A stretch of 64,000 bases of DNA. It comes from Stercorarius parasiticus. Its lineage: Eukaryota; Chordata; Aves; Charadriiformes; Stercorariidae. This document shows positions 48,601 through 61,500 of the stretch, piece by piece. The stretch covers positions 1,698 to 65,697 of the forward strand of contig VWZL01002000.1 of assembly GCA_013396915.1 (NCBI GenBank). Reading direction: 5' to 3'. Positions within the stretch are counted from its first letter, which is position 1. Each line of letters begins with the position of its first letter. Position numbers and translations under genes: made by a program. The notes under the pieces are model-generated. The model worked only from the letters and a program-made list of their open reading frames with translations. It made no database searches and was not told the origin of the DNA.

Positions 48601-50825
48601 TGAACTCTAGGAAATACCTGCCAAAAGTTTGGGACAGGGCTCCCATTTTGGAAAAGCAGTAATGCAGAAACAGGATATTTGTTCTTACGCAGTCAAGTCT
48701 CAGAATGGTATCCTCAAATGGCGCCTCGCTTTGGGCAGCCATGTAACAATGAAACAACCCCTTGGTCCTAATCTTGCTGAGGACAAACTGCTCACCTGCA
48801 TTCTGCCAAAAGCTTTACTGTTGAGAGATGTAACATAAATTCTCCATGGCACGTGCTGTTAGCAAGGGAGATTTCATCCCATTTGATTGCAGTAGTTTTA
48901 CTTGCCTGTTTCTTGGCTGCAGCAAGACTGCAGCATGCCTTTGCGGCACCATGTGTGGTGGGAAGCATCTGGGAGACAGCAGGAGGCACTCCTTTGGACA
49001 GTTCACTGAGCTCAGGAAATCCATGAAGGTGTTTTCACGAGCAGTTTGAAATGATAAGCATAGTAAACTGTAGAACCAAAATGTTAACTCCAGCGGGATT
49101 AAAATAAACTGAGATGAGAAGATGGGTGTTCTTAATCTCCTCAAGTATTTGTTTCAAGAGCAGGAGCCTTGTTGGATCTGTATGATATGGATTATAAATA
49201 TAGTTCCTTCTAAGTGTTGCTGCATGTCCGTCCATGTTGTTCCTGATATTGTTGTCATTTAGCACCTCGCTCTGCAGCACTAGGAGTGCAGGACATGATG
49301 CAGAGTCCACTGAAATTTTTTCCAAATACCAGTTAGGGATCTTGCGAATCAAAGTCTCAGTTCATTGCTTCCTGAAGCAGATGTAGTCCCTCCAACCCAG
49401 GAAAATAACTGAAGAAATACAACCTTTCTACAAGCTACCTTCAAACTGAAACGAAAGGTCTTTCAGATGTGATGGTGCCTGTTTTAAAAGCTGGACCCAC
49501 GTGCCAGACAGATAATGAAGGAAGCAGAGGAGGACCATGAAGTGTGGCAGCACAACAAATCTGCTATGTACTGTCAGATCTCCTGTTTTCTCTGTAGCAT
49601 AGAACTGTGGTACAGCTTCTCACTGTCCACCATTAACCTCTCAGGGTGGCTGCCAGCAGGGAAAATACATCAAACTTGATTCTGGCTTTGCATTTCCTTG
49701 CTCTGCCCCTGTTCCCGTGACAGAGATCATGACTGCGTGGGCAATGAAGTCCCGAGTCACTGGGCTGTCTCTGTTCTTTCCTTACTCAGGTTTTCTAACT
49801 CAGCAGCTGGTCTATTTTGGCCTTCCTAGCATAAGGAAGACCTGGAAATAAAAAAAAAATCTTATTTTTTTGCCTCCTTCCACAGCTCTGCTTCATGGTC
49901 TTCCTTTAGGCTTTCTTCATCACCTGTAGTCTAAACATTTCAAGGAAAAGAACTGATGCCACTGGTCAGAAATGTAAAGTTCCTCTTCCCACTCCTTCCT
50001 AACTTCATATTTTCTCCATTTCTCCTATATTGTTGAAAGGGGTGGGGGCAGAAACAGGTTCACGTTGATTCTGCTGTTTCCTAGCTGTCTGAGCCAACAC
50101 AATAAAGCTTGGTCCTTTGAGGCTGTCAGCAACACCAGTATTTAGATATGCAGATAGGAAACCTGGGTAAGAAGGGCTTCCATATGAGTGAATGCTTTAT
50201 AAATGTGTGGCAAATCCCTGTCTTTCAAGAAAGACCTCTGCCAAGCAGCATCTCTTTTATTTTCAGGAGGAAAATATAGAATGAAGACCCTATTGTAAGT
50301 TGGCCATTTTCCTTCCTCTTGGGAAAAGTCAGCTGTTTAATTGTGTGAAACTGATATTTGATGTACACTGGAGTCTTCTGGATTGCTTCACATCTCACTG
50401 AGAGACATGGCTTGTGCCTTAGCCTTCTTCCTATTCTTTCATGCCCTTCTGAAGCATTAGAAAACAGACTTAAAAAAGATATGATATTACTGTTTTTTAA
50501 AGTGTTGCAAGTAAACAAAGTCACGGACTGTAGCAAGTGAGAGAGCAAACAGTAAAAGATATATAAAGCAGAATATAAACATACTGTATATAATGGAGTG
50601 GTAAACATAGCCCTAAACATACACTAAATAACAAAGTAAAAATAAGAAGTGATTCGTGGTTCGGTGGATTTCATGGTCCTGTGGTATTGTTCAGCATTTA
50701 AGTCAGAAGAGAATTCAACTGTTGAAATGCAGTATAATCATTAAACATTACTTATTTGGTGGAATTTTACAAAACCAAGTACAGCATAATCTGCATTTTA
50801 AGGAGATTACAGTTTAGAACTAGAA

Positions 50826-51088
50826 ATCACAGAATCACACAGAATCACAGAATGGTAGGTGTTGGAAAGGATCTCTAGAGATCATCTAGTCCAACCCCCC
50901 TGCAGGTTCACCTAAAGCAGGTTGGACAGGATCATGTCCAGGCAGGTTTTGATTATCTCCAGAGAAGAAGACTCCACAGCCTCTCTGGGCAGCCTGTTCC
51001 TGTGCTGTCACTCTCAAAGTAAAAAAGTTTTTCCTCATGTTCAGACAGAATTTACTGTGTTCCAGTTTGTGCCCATTGCCTCTTGTCC
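50826..51088 (-). mobile_element. CR1 LINE, 5'-truncated 3' fragment
   Basis: Minus-strand CR1 of about 263 bases. The + strand starts atcacagaatcacacagaat with an irregular extra terminal unit, then ggtgttggaaaggatctcta, gatcatctagtccaaccccc, gggcagcctgttcctgtgct and gtgcccattgcctcttgtcc, where it ends abruptly. No ORF2 RT is included. It is close to the 9572 copy in wording. Confidence 0.95.
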
Positions 51089-53354
51089 AACGTGAAAGTA
51101 TAGATGAAGAGAAAAAAGTACCACAGCTATTTTTGCTTACAACCATGTTGCTTTCTCAGAATTGTTATTTAGACACCGCTTTAAGATCTGTAATGCTAAG
51201 CTAAAAGTCCAAATGTTTAACTAGTCATAATGAGTTTTCACTGAAAGGATGAGAATATCTGTAGGTTTTCAAACTGTTGGGTTAATATACTAATCGGGTG
51301 TTTTAAAAGAAAAAACTATATCATCCATTCTTTTCTTTACAGAAAATAACTGTCTATAGCTGTACAGACAACATTGCCACTGCAATGAGATAAGGCACAA
51401 AAAAGTTACAGTGAGAATCAGTGAGAATACACAGGGAAAAGATGTAGTAATGCCACATTAGAAAAGAAGGATGGTGGAATTATTGCTTGTGGTTCTCCAT
51501 ATATTCTGTTGCATATCATCTTGCTCAGATTGTTTACAGTGCTAGTAGTTGTAATATTTGTGCTATGTCACAGCTTCTGCATATTTATAAGCCTGGAAAT
51601 CCTTTTTGCTCAGTTGGGGGACTGAGGTGGCATGGGAGGTGTTTTCACACTGCTTGGGGGTGTGTCACCATTTTTTTCAGCCTCCCTGGTGTGATAGGGC
51701 TGCTGCTTAGAAACTGTGAGTAATCTGCTCAAAGGAACGAGCACAGGGATATCTCAGGCTGAGACGGGTTAGTTACTATTCAGGGACTCAAAGTAAAGTG
51801 CATTAGCAAGCACTTTAGCAGTAAACATGTGCCCGGGACCTGCCAATCTTCAAATTTAAGGATGTATTTAGGGATTATTGCCTCCATTAATAACAGAAGA
51901 AGAAGATAGTTTTAAACAATATCCACAATGTGTCAGCAAGGTGTGGTTGTTCCAGGGTATGCATTATCCTAGACGAAAATTATTCTCTTGAGTGCCTTCC
52001 CATTTTATCAGGGCAGATTTAGTCCCTACCAGAGGGCACGCTGAATCTCTGGGATTGGCAACAGGCAAGACTTGGGTGAAGTGCTTCCTTTGCTCCTGTA
52101 GGAAACATAATGGCTGACCACATGCCTTGCCATCAGAGGGAGAAAACATGAAGTTATTAATCCTCTGATGTGGTGGAACCTCTGATGTGCACTGGAAAAC
52201 AGAGGTCCTAGCCATGATTGAGGGGTGGTTTGGATGATGAAGCAGATGCCATCTACCATGAAAACACCTTAAATAGGAAAGTGGGTCCTTGGGCTTGATC
52301 CAATCTTAAAGAGACACAGGGAGAAAATTTTCAATGGCTGCACTGCGAGCAAGATCAGCCGTCTGATATTTCCAGACCTTTCAATTTTTTTCTCCTTCCA
52401 GCTCTTTTTTTTTTCACCTTTGCTTTATTCTAAGCTGCATATAAAAGCAAAGTTTGGAATAACCCAGTGAAGAAATCTTACAGATACAGAAAGCAAAGCT
52501 GACTATAATGTTCGTTTATCCCAATACATGAAAAGCTCCAATTATAATCAGCACGCGATCTGCATGTGTGAGGAATTTCAGGAGTTGAGGATTACACTAG
52601 TAGAAGAGGGACTTTTTTTTTCAAGTCTACTGCACTGTTTTTCTAATCAATTGTTTAGCCTTTAATCGATTGGCTTTTGATTTAATTGATATTGACTGAA
52701 ATCCTTTTGTTCTTTGCTCTGTACAGCTCTAGCTAGCACACATCTGATTGTACATGGAGTGGGCCCAATTGTTTGCTTCCCAGTGAATCAAAGCCTTATC
52801 CAAAGCCTGTAAGTTTTCTTTGGCTTCTCTCATTGACTATTTTGCTGGAGTTAGGAACACAGGGCCATTAGTTTCATGGCCAGCAGATCATTTTTTTAAT
52901 TTAAAAAAATAGTAAATATCTGCCAGTAGTGCTGCTGCAACTGCTAGCTATGCATGTAAGAATATTTCATGTTTAAATTAGTTGTGAAAATGAGACTAAC
53001 TAGTTTTATGCCTAAAACCTCAATGAAGAGAAAATGTGCCATTCTGCTGTTATGTGGCTTAAGAGAGTAAGGTAAAGCTCAGCACCGTGTGTTGTTTTGA
53101 TTTAAAAACATTGTAATTAATTTTATCCTGACTTGGAAAGTGCCCGAAACAGCATTTGGCTGTACCAAGGAAGTGTGCTTAGCATTAAAGCCCTTCTGAT
53201 AAATAACTAAGACTCTTGCACAGCACATTGAGGTTCTGCTGTTTGAGTCATACTTGGAGCTTATTGTCCTGCATCTGTGACTTTCAAAGCTGCTGAAGTT
53301 GGAAGGTGATTATAGTAATACTGAGCTCTTGTACTTTTAAATGTCTCTTCAGTT

Positions 53355-53490
53355 CATTGATAAAGAACATGAGTTACTGAGAGGCTAAATGACTTATCTA
53401 CCCAGTATCACATGAGAAGTGAGTGGCAGAGCCTGAGGGAATAGAGGCTCAAGTTACTTCTTCTATACCTACAAGACTGCGCTTACTCCT
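53355..53490 (-). repeat. Candidate MIR/CORE-SINE relic
   Basis: The + strand shows gagttactgagaggctaaat, then gacttatctacccagtatca, then catgagaagtgagtggcaga, gcctgagggaatagaggctc and aagttacttcttctatacc. This follows the reverse complement of MIR closely in order and spacing: aactgaggcacagagaggtt, aagtgacttgcccaaggtca, cacagctagtaagtggcaga, gcctggattcgaacccaggt, then the terminal part. This is the clearest such relic in the window, although a profile search is needed. Confidence 0.58.
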
Positions 53491-54636
53491 TACCTCTATA
53501 ATGATCCATCACTGTGTCCAATTAGTATCAGTATGGTAAAGAATCTTTGAAAACATAAGTGTTCAAATACAGTGTTAGCTTTGCCATACATTTTTTCCTA
53601 CACTTTTCATTTTTGTTAGTGAGGTCAAAAATTTTTTGCACAAAGCAAATATTGTTCCTCTAGAATTTTTCCACAGCTGTTTTGCTCCTCCTCTGCAAGA
53701 TACCTTCTCTGTTTTTTGACTTCAGACTTTTCCTTGGGTGCCAGTTAAGGAGTTGTCACCTTCCATGCTTGACAGCAACTAGCAACTGAAGTCCCCCAGT
53801 ATGGTTACCCCATCCAAATAATATCCTGGGAATGTTTTCTTTCTAATAAGTTTAAATGAGTAAAATTAATCTTTATTTAGAATTTTAGAACAGAAAGTAT
53901 TGGGGATTATGGCTACATCTTCTTTCCAGCTTATTTTTTTTCCCCCTACTTTCCTTCCATGTCCTAACTTGACATTCTTCCCTCTGAGAGTCTTGATCTC
54001 AGTATTTATCTCTCTGTGTGGAGGCTTTCCATGATGACATTTTAGTACAGTTCTTGCATTTAACCAGATGGTGTTATTACTCCATGTGCTTCTGAGCAAT
54101 ACACCATTAACACACACTGGGATGTTTGCTGTCAGTCCTGCTACCCTTGTGGCAGAGTCTTCAAGGAAGCCAGCAACTGTGCATCTTCTCTTGAGAGGGT
54201 AATAGTGACCAGGTTTAAAAGCAGAGATAGGCATTTCGTGGGACTGTGAAGCAGTTTGTATGAGTTTAAAAGCGCTCCACTGACTCTGAGGCTTCCATAA
54301 AACCTACTGCCAGCTTTTCTTAATAAAGGGGGACTTACATATGGAGTTACGTGATGGGTATACCCAGGCATTTCATTGATATGTATGCGCTGTATGAGTC
54401 ATGCAACAAGGATATGCCATGGTGCTGCCCTGGTGACAGGTAGACCACATCGTCTAGCAGAGCATTCTGCAAGGTAGCACATCTCCATGACTTAGAATTT
54501 TTGTGCTCCCAGATGAAATGGATGTCACATAGGGATATGCCAGCAATACACATGGTAGGATTCAGGTTCCACATAAAACCACCGGAAAAAGGAAAACATT
54601 TTGGGTAAACTTAAACTGAATATGTTGGAGGGGAAA

Positions 54637-54649
54637 AAAAAAAAAAAGG
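54637..54649. repeat. poly(A) run
   Basis: Homopolymer of about 13 A; no retroposon body recognised upstream. Confidence 0.75.
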
Positions 54650-57600
54650 TGGAGAGGATTAATTTATCTTGTGATGTATCAACTGAACTCAAGCAAAAAG
54701 TTAATTTTCTTGTAGTCTGTAAGAATAACAAAATGTGGCTTAATTTCTAAATGATACATTATTTTGAAAATGGAAATCTTTTTTTTATGTGGTCAAATAG
54801 TGGAATGGTTCTAGATTCTTTTTCTTCCCTAATTGAAAGCTTTTGCTGAATGTGACCCTAAATCACAGACTACTTCTGTTGTCCTGAACTTCTGTTTTTT
54901 ATTTATGTATTTGTATATGCTTATGTATTTACTGTTCACTGTGCTAAAGTGGAAAATGTTTGGGGTATGACAGGAGGAAAACAGGGCTTGAGAGGAATCA
55001 AAGTTCTTGGTGTTCCTATTTTTTTTTTCTGAAAGAATTCTCTCCCAAAATACACTACCTCATGTTCAGCAGAGGTTTCATTGTTTTGGCAAAATCTCAC
55101 TTTTCCAATCGTACTGCAGTCTCTGGCAAAGCCCCATTTTAAAAACATTTACATGTGTCTGTAAAAAGCACAAAAAGGACAGTTAATGCTGACCTTTTTG
55201 TACTTCCTTACCCCTTCATCCTGGAGAACAGTTTGTGATTTTGAAGTTTTTACCATTGAAACTATGCAAGTAAGGTGCAGTTAGCATATCTACCCTCAAC
55301 TTTCTGAGAAGATTCTTTGGCTGGATGTATGTGTGTGTTTCTGTTTCTCTCTTCCTTCCTTTCTTTGTGTCAATGAAGGGAGAAAGGCAGAGAATTAAGA
55401 TTACAAATAATTAAAAAAAAAAACAAACCAGGAAAAAAGGGAGATTTTCCTAGGCAGAAAGTAATTTTATCATGTGCATAAGAATTGCTGTTGAGCAAAG
55501 CATAGCTTAGAGGACCTGGGGAAGAAGCAGAGCTGGGATGGCACAATAGGCTTGAGTGAGTAAACAGAAATAATGATTCAGAAAAGTTTTCTTCTCATGA
55601 CTCTTATGCCTCTTCTTCTTGACATTTTTCGCTTCCACAGGTTATTGACATAGTCCTGAGAAGCTGATGAGCTGTTAACACTGCTTGAGGGTTTTTTTTT
55701 CATGAAAATACATCTCAGTAAAGATGGAAAGAACACTATACTAAAAATACGATAGGTAAGCAGAATTCTGAACAGAATGAACTTTAAAACCTTTCTCCAA
55801 AACACCAATAAATGAGTTCCTTAAAATGCTGTATTGTGAGAGATAGGGTGATATGCTGTTCATTTTGCTGTACATCTAGCACGGAGATAGATCTGCTTCA
55901 TTAGCTATTTTTCCCAAAGAGTCACTGACAAAATCGTACTTTGTATCCAATCTTTCACTGTAAAATATTCTATTTTTCCTGCCAGCAGTCACTGAAACAA
56001 CTGAATGGAGCGTCTCCTTCTGCTGCCCTCTGTTTATTCCTGACTTACGAGGTCCATTAACATGGAAATTGCACTTAATTTTCATTTTTTTAATGAATAT
56101 TGTTTTTTAAGTGGCTCTTGGAGTTTGTTTTGGGCAAACTCTCCTAGGCTGTATTTAGGTAATACACTAACTCAGATGTCATATCCCAAAGCATGCCAGT
56201 ATGCCAAAACAGAGATACTCACAGGGATGAGCTTAGGCATGTGGTTCAGTACTTTACTGAGTGGGAGACATGACATCAGTGAAGGTAAATGTGACTGCAG
56301 GGAAGATCGTGTTTTCACTGTTAGTAATCCATGCTGACTGTGAATGCTTCCTGTTGTGTGGGGACCAAGTTAACTTCTGCAAAGGTGAAGAAAATAATTA
56401 AAAGGGGAAGACAAATGGAAGAACAGATTGAAAAGTTGGTTTTTCTTTTCCTTTTTGTTTTTCCCAGAGCTTTATTATTTTATTGTAGAAGAACAATAAG
56501 AAGGGAACACTCAAATGTTTAAGCCCTCTCTGGTAATAACAATGTTAAATATCACAAGCACATTTTATGTCTACCCACTCAAGAGGGAAGTTAAATGTGT
56601 TTTGGAATTTCGTATCCTACTTTGCTGCTCCAGTTATTTTATGGTCTGGTCCCTGTGCTACCCAACAGTCTATTATAATATGTTTTTATTATTTGGTGGC
56701 TTACACTGTGTAGCTTGAAATGATATATAGTATTGGAAAAAGAAATGCATTAAACATGCAGTGTTCAGTTAGCATGCCTTCTTTTCTTTTACTTCTTTGT
56801 GGCAATGTAGGACAGACTTTTCCCTCTACTATTCAGAATCCTACAGAAATGAAATATTGATGGAAAAGAGCTATCAAATGCCAGCAGTAGTTAGTGAGGA
56901 TATAAATTCTTTTTTCCAGTCCAAATCCTAATGTAATCTTTACATTCCTGAATAAAATATTGAAGTCGTTCTCAGCTACTGTGCTCAGTGTCTCCTCAGT
57001 TTTGGCCCTCTGGCAAGTACCATTGTGTTTCTAAAGAGCTCCCTCTTGTTCTACTCAGATTTTCCAAGTTTTCCCACCCTTCTATTATTACCTCCCAAAG
57101 CTTTTCCTTTAAATTAAACAAGTATTTCACAAGAAAATAGCTACTGAAGATGTTATTTAAAAGCGTTTTTTTTAAACACTTCTTCCTACGAGCTGGGTCT
57201 GTTGCTGCGGTCTGGCCCATTGCATCCTTCTCAAAGTGGTCCTGGGGTAGACCAGTGCCATACAAGAGCCCTGGGGATCCTTGCTCCAAGGCAGGCACCA
57301 GGATGAAGTGTTTTCTTGATTCAGCACACACAGCCCAAAGGAGTGTATTGGGGTGACCTCACTCTAGCCTCGTGTGCTACTTGCCTATGTTTTTTCTGAA
57401 TTAGGTCTCAGCCCTGGCCAACATCAGTCACTTCCCAATTGTTTTCCCAAAATGCTGATGGGATATCTTTGCTGCCTGGCGTTACTGTGGTGGAGGAAAG
57501 AGCAGCAGTGTGCATTTCCTTCTTCACCATCAAATACCATAACTGAGTCTCTCTATACGTACAGTATCAATCAGGTAGACTTAAACACATAACGGACAAC

Positions 57601-58508
57601 AACTTCTTTGTCAAGTTAAAAGTCCAGCAGCTGGAAGGGCTCACTTGAAGCTGCTGCTACTGCTCCTGGGGTCTGTGTGGTCTATCCACTGCCATCCAGA
57701 ATGTGGGCTAAGCTGGATTTTTGTCCCTGAATTTAATTCTTGGAAAAATCTACTCTATCTTCAGGCCAAAAGAATTACAGAAATAACACTGTAAATATAC
57801 TTCTTTTTTCCCCATGAAAATCAGTTTTCATAATTTCAGACAAATACCCAAGCCAAGTGGGAGCTGGTATGTTCCATCACTAGAAAAAAGCAAAAGAGCA
57901 AGCAGAAGTCAGTGTAGGATGCACAGAGTTAATCTGATTTCATTCGTCTGATCAGTGATCTTTAACTACAGCAGAAAAACCAGCAAGCCTGTGTAGAGAT
58001 ACACTCATTTGATTTTAAGAGCTGCCGATTGGTTTCACTTTAGCTTAATTTACTGCCTGAATCTAAAGAAGGTCTAAGCACCAAAAATGGGCTGAAATGA
58101 GAAAAAACTGTGAATTATGGCAAATACAGCTACTTTGGTGTAAATCTGTGTGTGGATCCATTTCTTCCCAGTCAAAGTGTATAAAAATCAATTTACCGGA
58201 AGTCAATAGCAAACTGGCAGGATGAGTGTTTTTTGTTCTCACCTTATGTCTTGAAGGCTTATGCAACCTATTATTCTGTTCCTTCTGATATTCCATCTGG
58301 AATAAGATTTCTATACTTAGCACCTTAAAAACCATTATTTTTTATTTTATTTTTACGTCTCAAAATAAATTGCACAAACTGGAATTTCAGACGGAGTGCT
58401 AAAAGTTGTTTTAATTCTTCACTGGTTCAGCAGTCTTCAAAAAATATGCTTGACTTTGTCTGGAGAGCTGTACAGTTTGATGTTGCTGTTGAACCTCTGC
58501 ATCTCCAA

Positions 58509-58525
58509 ATTGTTTTTTTTTTTTT
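58509..58525. repeat. poly(T) run
   Basis: Homopolymer of about 16 T; no retroposon body recognised. Confidence 0.75.
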
Positions 58526-61500
58526 ATTCTTTATTGTAAAACAGTGCTCTACAGACCTGAACACTGTGTAGTTAAAAACTGATTCATTGTGCTTATGCAT
58601 TTTTACATAAATAAGGCTATTTGACTGCAAATTTCAAAACTATTATTGCTATATTGTCGTATACAGTGTATAGATTATAGTGTGGGCTGTTATTTTGCAT
58701 TTCAGGTTAAACTTTGGATTTATATCTTCTAATTGTCAATTCCTATTCTTGAATTGAATCAACAAATTTTATATGCATTCAAATGTAATTACAATTTGAT
58801 TTTCTCCACAACTTTCATGTTTTCAAAGAGAACAACCTGATACATTTATTTTTTGAATTCCATTTGTGTTGCCAGATGCCCTGCTAGACCCCTTGAGGTT
58901 TGGATGCAAAGTAAATAAAAAATAAATTCTTAAAAAACCCTCTTAATTCTATGTTTTACAAGGAGTTGGAACTACTTCTTTCTGTGAATCGTATCTTGTT
59001 CACATTTTCAGACCATCACTGCTGGATGGCAGAAATACTGCTGGAAAAAAATGGAGTATATTGAAATTTGAGATGGAGATTGCACACATGATGAAGAGTT
59101 CAGATAGTAAAGCTATTTCCAGAGTTTATGCACAAATCTATGTATTATTTCTAGAGGACTTACCATCTATAATTAACCATCAGGTATAACTCAAAAGAAG
59201 TTAAATAACTGTGGAGGAGAATTTATTTTTTTTTTATTTCAGATACCATCTCCTTAACCTCATTTGCTCAAAAATAAAATTCTCTAAAATCCTTTTCCTA
59301 CCCATTACTTAACCCTGTCAATTTATCCAGTCTGTTTTGGTGGTTTTGTTTTCTCTTGACCAAGTGAGGATACTGCTGTGGCTGCACTGATGTTGTTTCT
59401 TGTGTGACAGATCACTTTTGGTGACAGAGCTTATGCTGCAGCAAACCAATTCCTCCTCTCTCTTCCAACTGAATAGTTGTATACTAAAGTAGATGCCATT
59501 GACATAAATTGATAATGTGCTATGGTTCATTAAATATTTCCATTTTGCAATTATGCGATAACTAAAATATCTTTCATGACAGAAGTTGCCTGAAACACAG
59601 TTTCTATCTCTTCTGATGGAGATTTCAACAACACCCGGAACCACTTTTGAGGAAGCACTTTGTTAGCTGTGCCCAACAAAGAAATGGATATGCTAACACA
59701 TCCCACAAAGAAGTATTTTCCTAGTTGAATTACATAACCATAACAGCACGCTTATACACTTCTCAAAATCCCAGTGGTATCTCCAAATATGACGGAGGGA
59801 TGGTGATAGTAATACTGTACTATAATTTTTCTTTAAAAGGCTTGTCTGTCAATAGAGTTTTTTTTGCCGTACATTTACTGGTGGGGGACTTCAGCAGCTG
59901 TGTAGGTAGGCATGTGGGTGAAAGCAAGAAGGTGAATGTATGCATTGTGGTATTGTATATATAATTGAAACAAGCGTCTCAGCTGAGACTATGCTGATGA
60001 GAGATGGATGTCACAATACCAAAAGATTCCAAGAATTCATCTGGTTTTACTGAATTGGTTTTGCCAAATTTTTAAGTAAAAGATTAAGTCGTTAAATAGG
60101 TCTTTAAATCAGAACAGTGGGGTTTTTCTTAAAAAAATTGCTTGACTGCATTTAAAAACCCCATTTCATATCTTCCAGGTGAAAGAAGAAACAAATTTAA
60201 ATTTTGAAATCTATAAAGTGCTTTATTTGACTTGCTATATTTTCCTAAATTTTTTAATTGATAGAAAACTAAAGTTATTCACATGCTTTATGTTAAGGTT
60301 GCAAATGTATCTCGTTTATGTCTGTCCATGCTGTAATGGAGAGATGTTTCAGCTGAGATGATCCTGCATGTTAAGTGCAGGTGTTTTGGCAGTTAAGGAC
60401 TCCAAGTGCATTACCAGTCAGTGCTTCTAAGCCAAGTTATCTCCAGGTTTCTTGGGGGACAGGAAATTAACACATTTTCTGAGTCTGCTGTAAAACCTGT
60501 GATTTCTCCTTGCGGGAGTAAATTTCCTTGTAATTCCCTACAGTTTTATCTATAATTCATACATATTGGTCTGACCTTATTCAGCCTAATCTATGCTTCC
60601 TAATGTCCTTTTAACAGTTAAACACTACTTTGTGCTTATGGATATTTGCTCATTAGGTGTATCTTTAATTTAAACAACTGACACATATACAAAATAAACT
60701 CACCTGCACTGGAGGAACAATGGAGAAAAGAGGACTGTGTTTAGGGATTAGATTTCCCTGTTGTTTCATTTCAAAGCTGTAGGCTGATCTCGATAGTTGC
60801 TCTATCCAAGATCAACATGACAAAGCGTCATAAACAGCACAGTGACTGCACCACAGCAGTGAGCCTGGAGAAAAATGGAACTGAAATATTCCAAAAACCC
60901 ACGGACAATGGCAACTGGTTCTGCTTCCAAAGCTGCCTTTGCTCCTTTGGGCCCTTCTTAGCCAGGAGGTGTTCCTTCCTTTGTAATTCCCACCACCTCC
61001 TTTCAGTTCAGCTTTGTAAGAAAAGCAAGGAGGCACAGCACGGTAAAGAGCTGGTGCCTGCTCCTGCCTGTGTCTGGGTGCTGCGGGAGGCTGGTGATAT
61101 ACTGACATCCCCGTGCCCATTCTGAGGCGCAGCCTGGGCTTTAAGGCCCTTAAGACTGTGTTCCCTTTGGCTTTGTCCCTGAAAAATGTGTGCCTAGATG
61201 TTACAGACCAAACCCAAAACAAGAAAGTGAAATACTAATTCAAAGCTAAGAATTTTTCCAGTCTCCCTCCTTTTTTTTTCTGTTTTTGATTTTAAGGAGT
61301 GTTTGGTAAAGGCTGTAGGGCCTATGGTTCATGGATGGCAGAGTTATGATACCACAGCATGCATCAACTGTTGCTTAATCATGCCAGACCTTGCAAACCA
61401 TCTAAACTTAGAGCTCAAAATCAACCCTCCAGTAATAGCAGTAATGCTCTTTGGATTTATTGTCTCCTGTTAATGTGCAGTTCACAGCTGTTTATGGCAT

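Larger units (their letters stand above)
40119..50825. other. Long unannotated stretch between LTR and CR1
   Basis: About 10.7 kb without a recognisable exon. It contains the inverted pair of unnamed repeats (41225-41319 and 43833-43926), a TTTA microsatellite at 43350-43374, a T-run near 45451, a GT microsatellite at 47688-47713 and a possible SINE relic at 48528-48600. 45960-46140 is a low-repeat AT-rich stretch noted under the findings. Confidence 0.45.

Noticed and set aside
3829..58525. Scattered poly(T)/poly(A) runs as tails of retroposed genes or SINEs
   Set aside because: No SINE body or processed pseudogene could be recognised beside any of them, and avian CR1 does not end in poly(A).
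60812..61222. 136-residue minus-strand frame
   Set aside because: Overlaps a 102-residue plus-strand frame and shows no known motif; chance frame in a slightly GC-richer patch.
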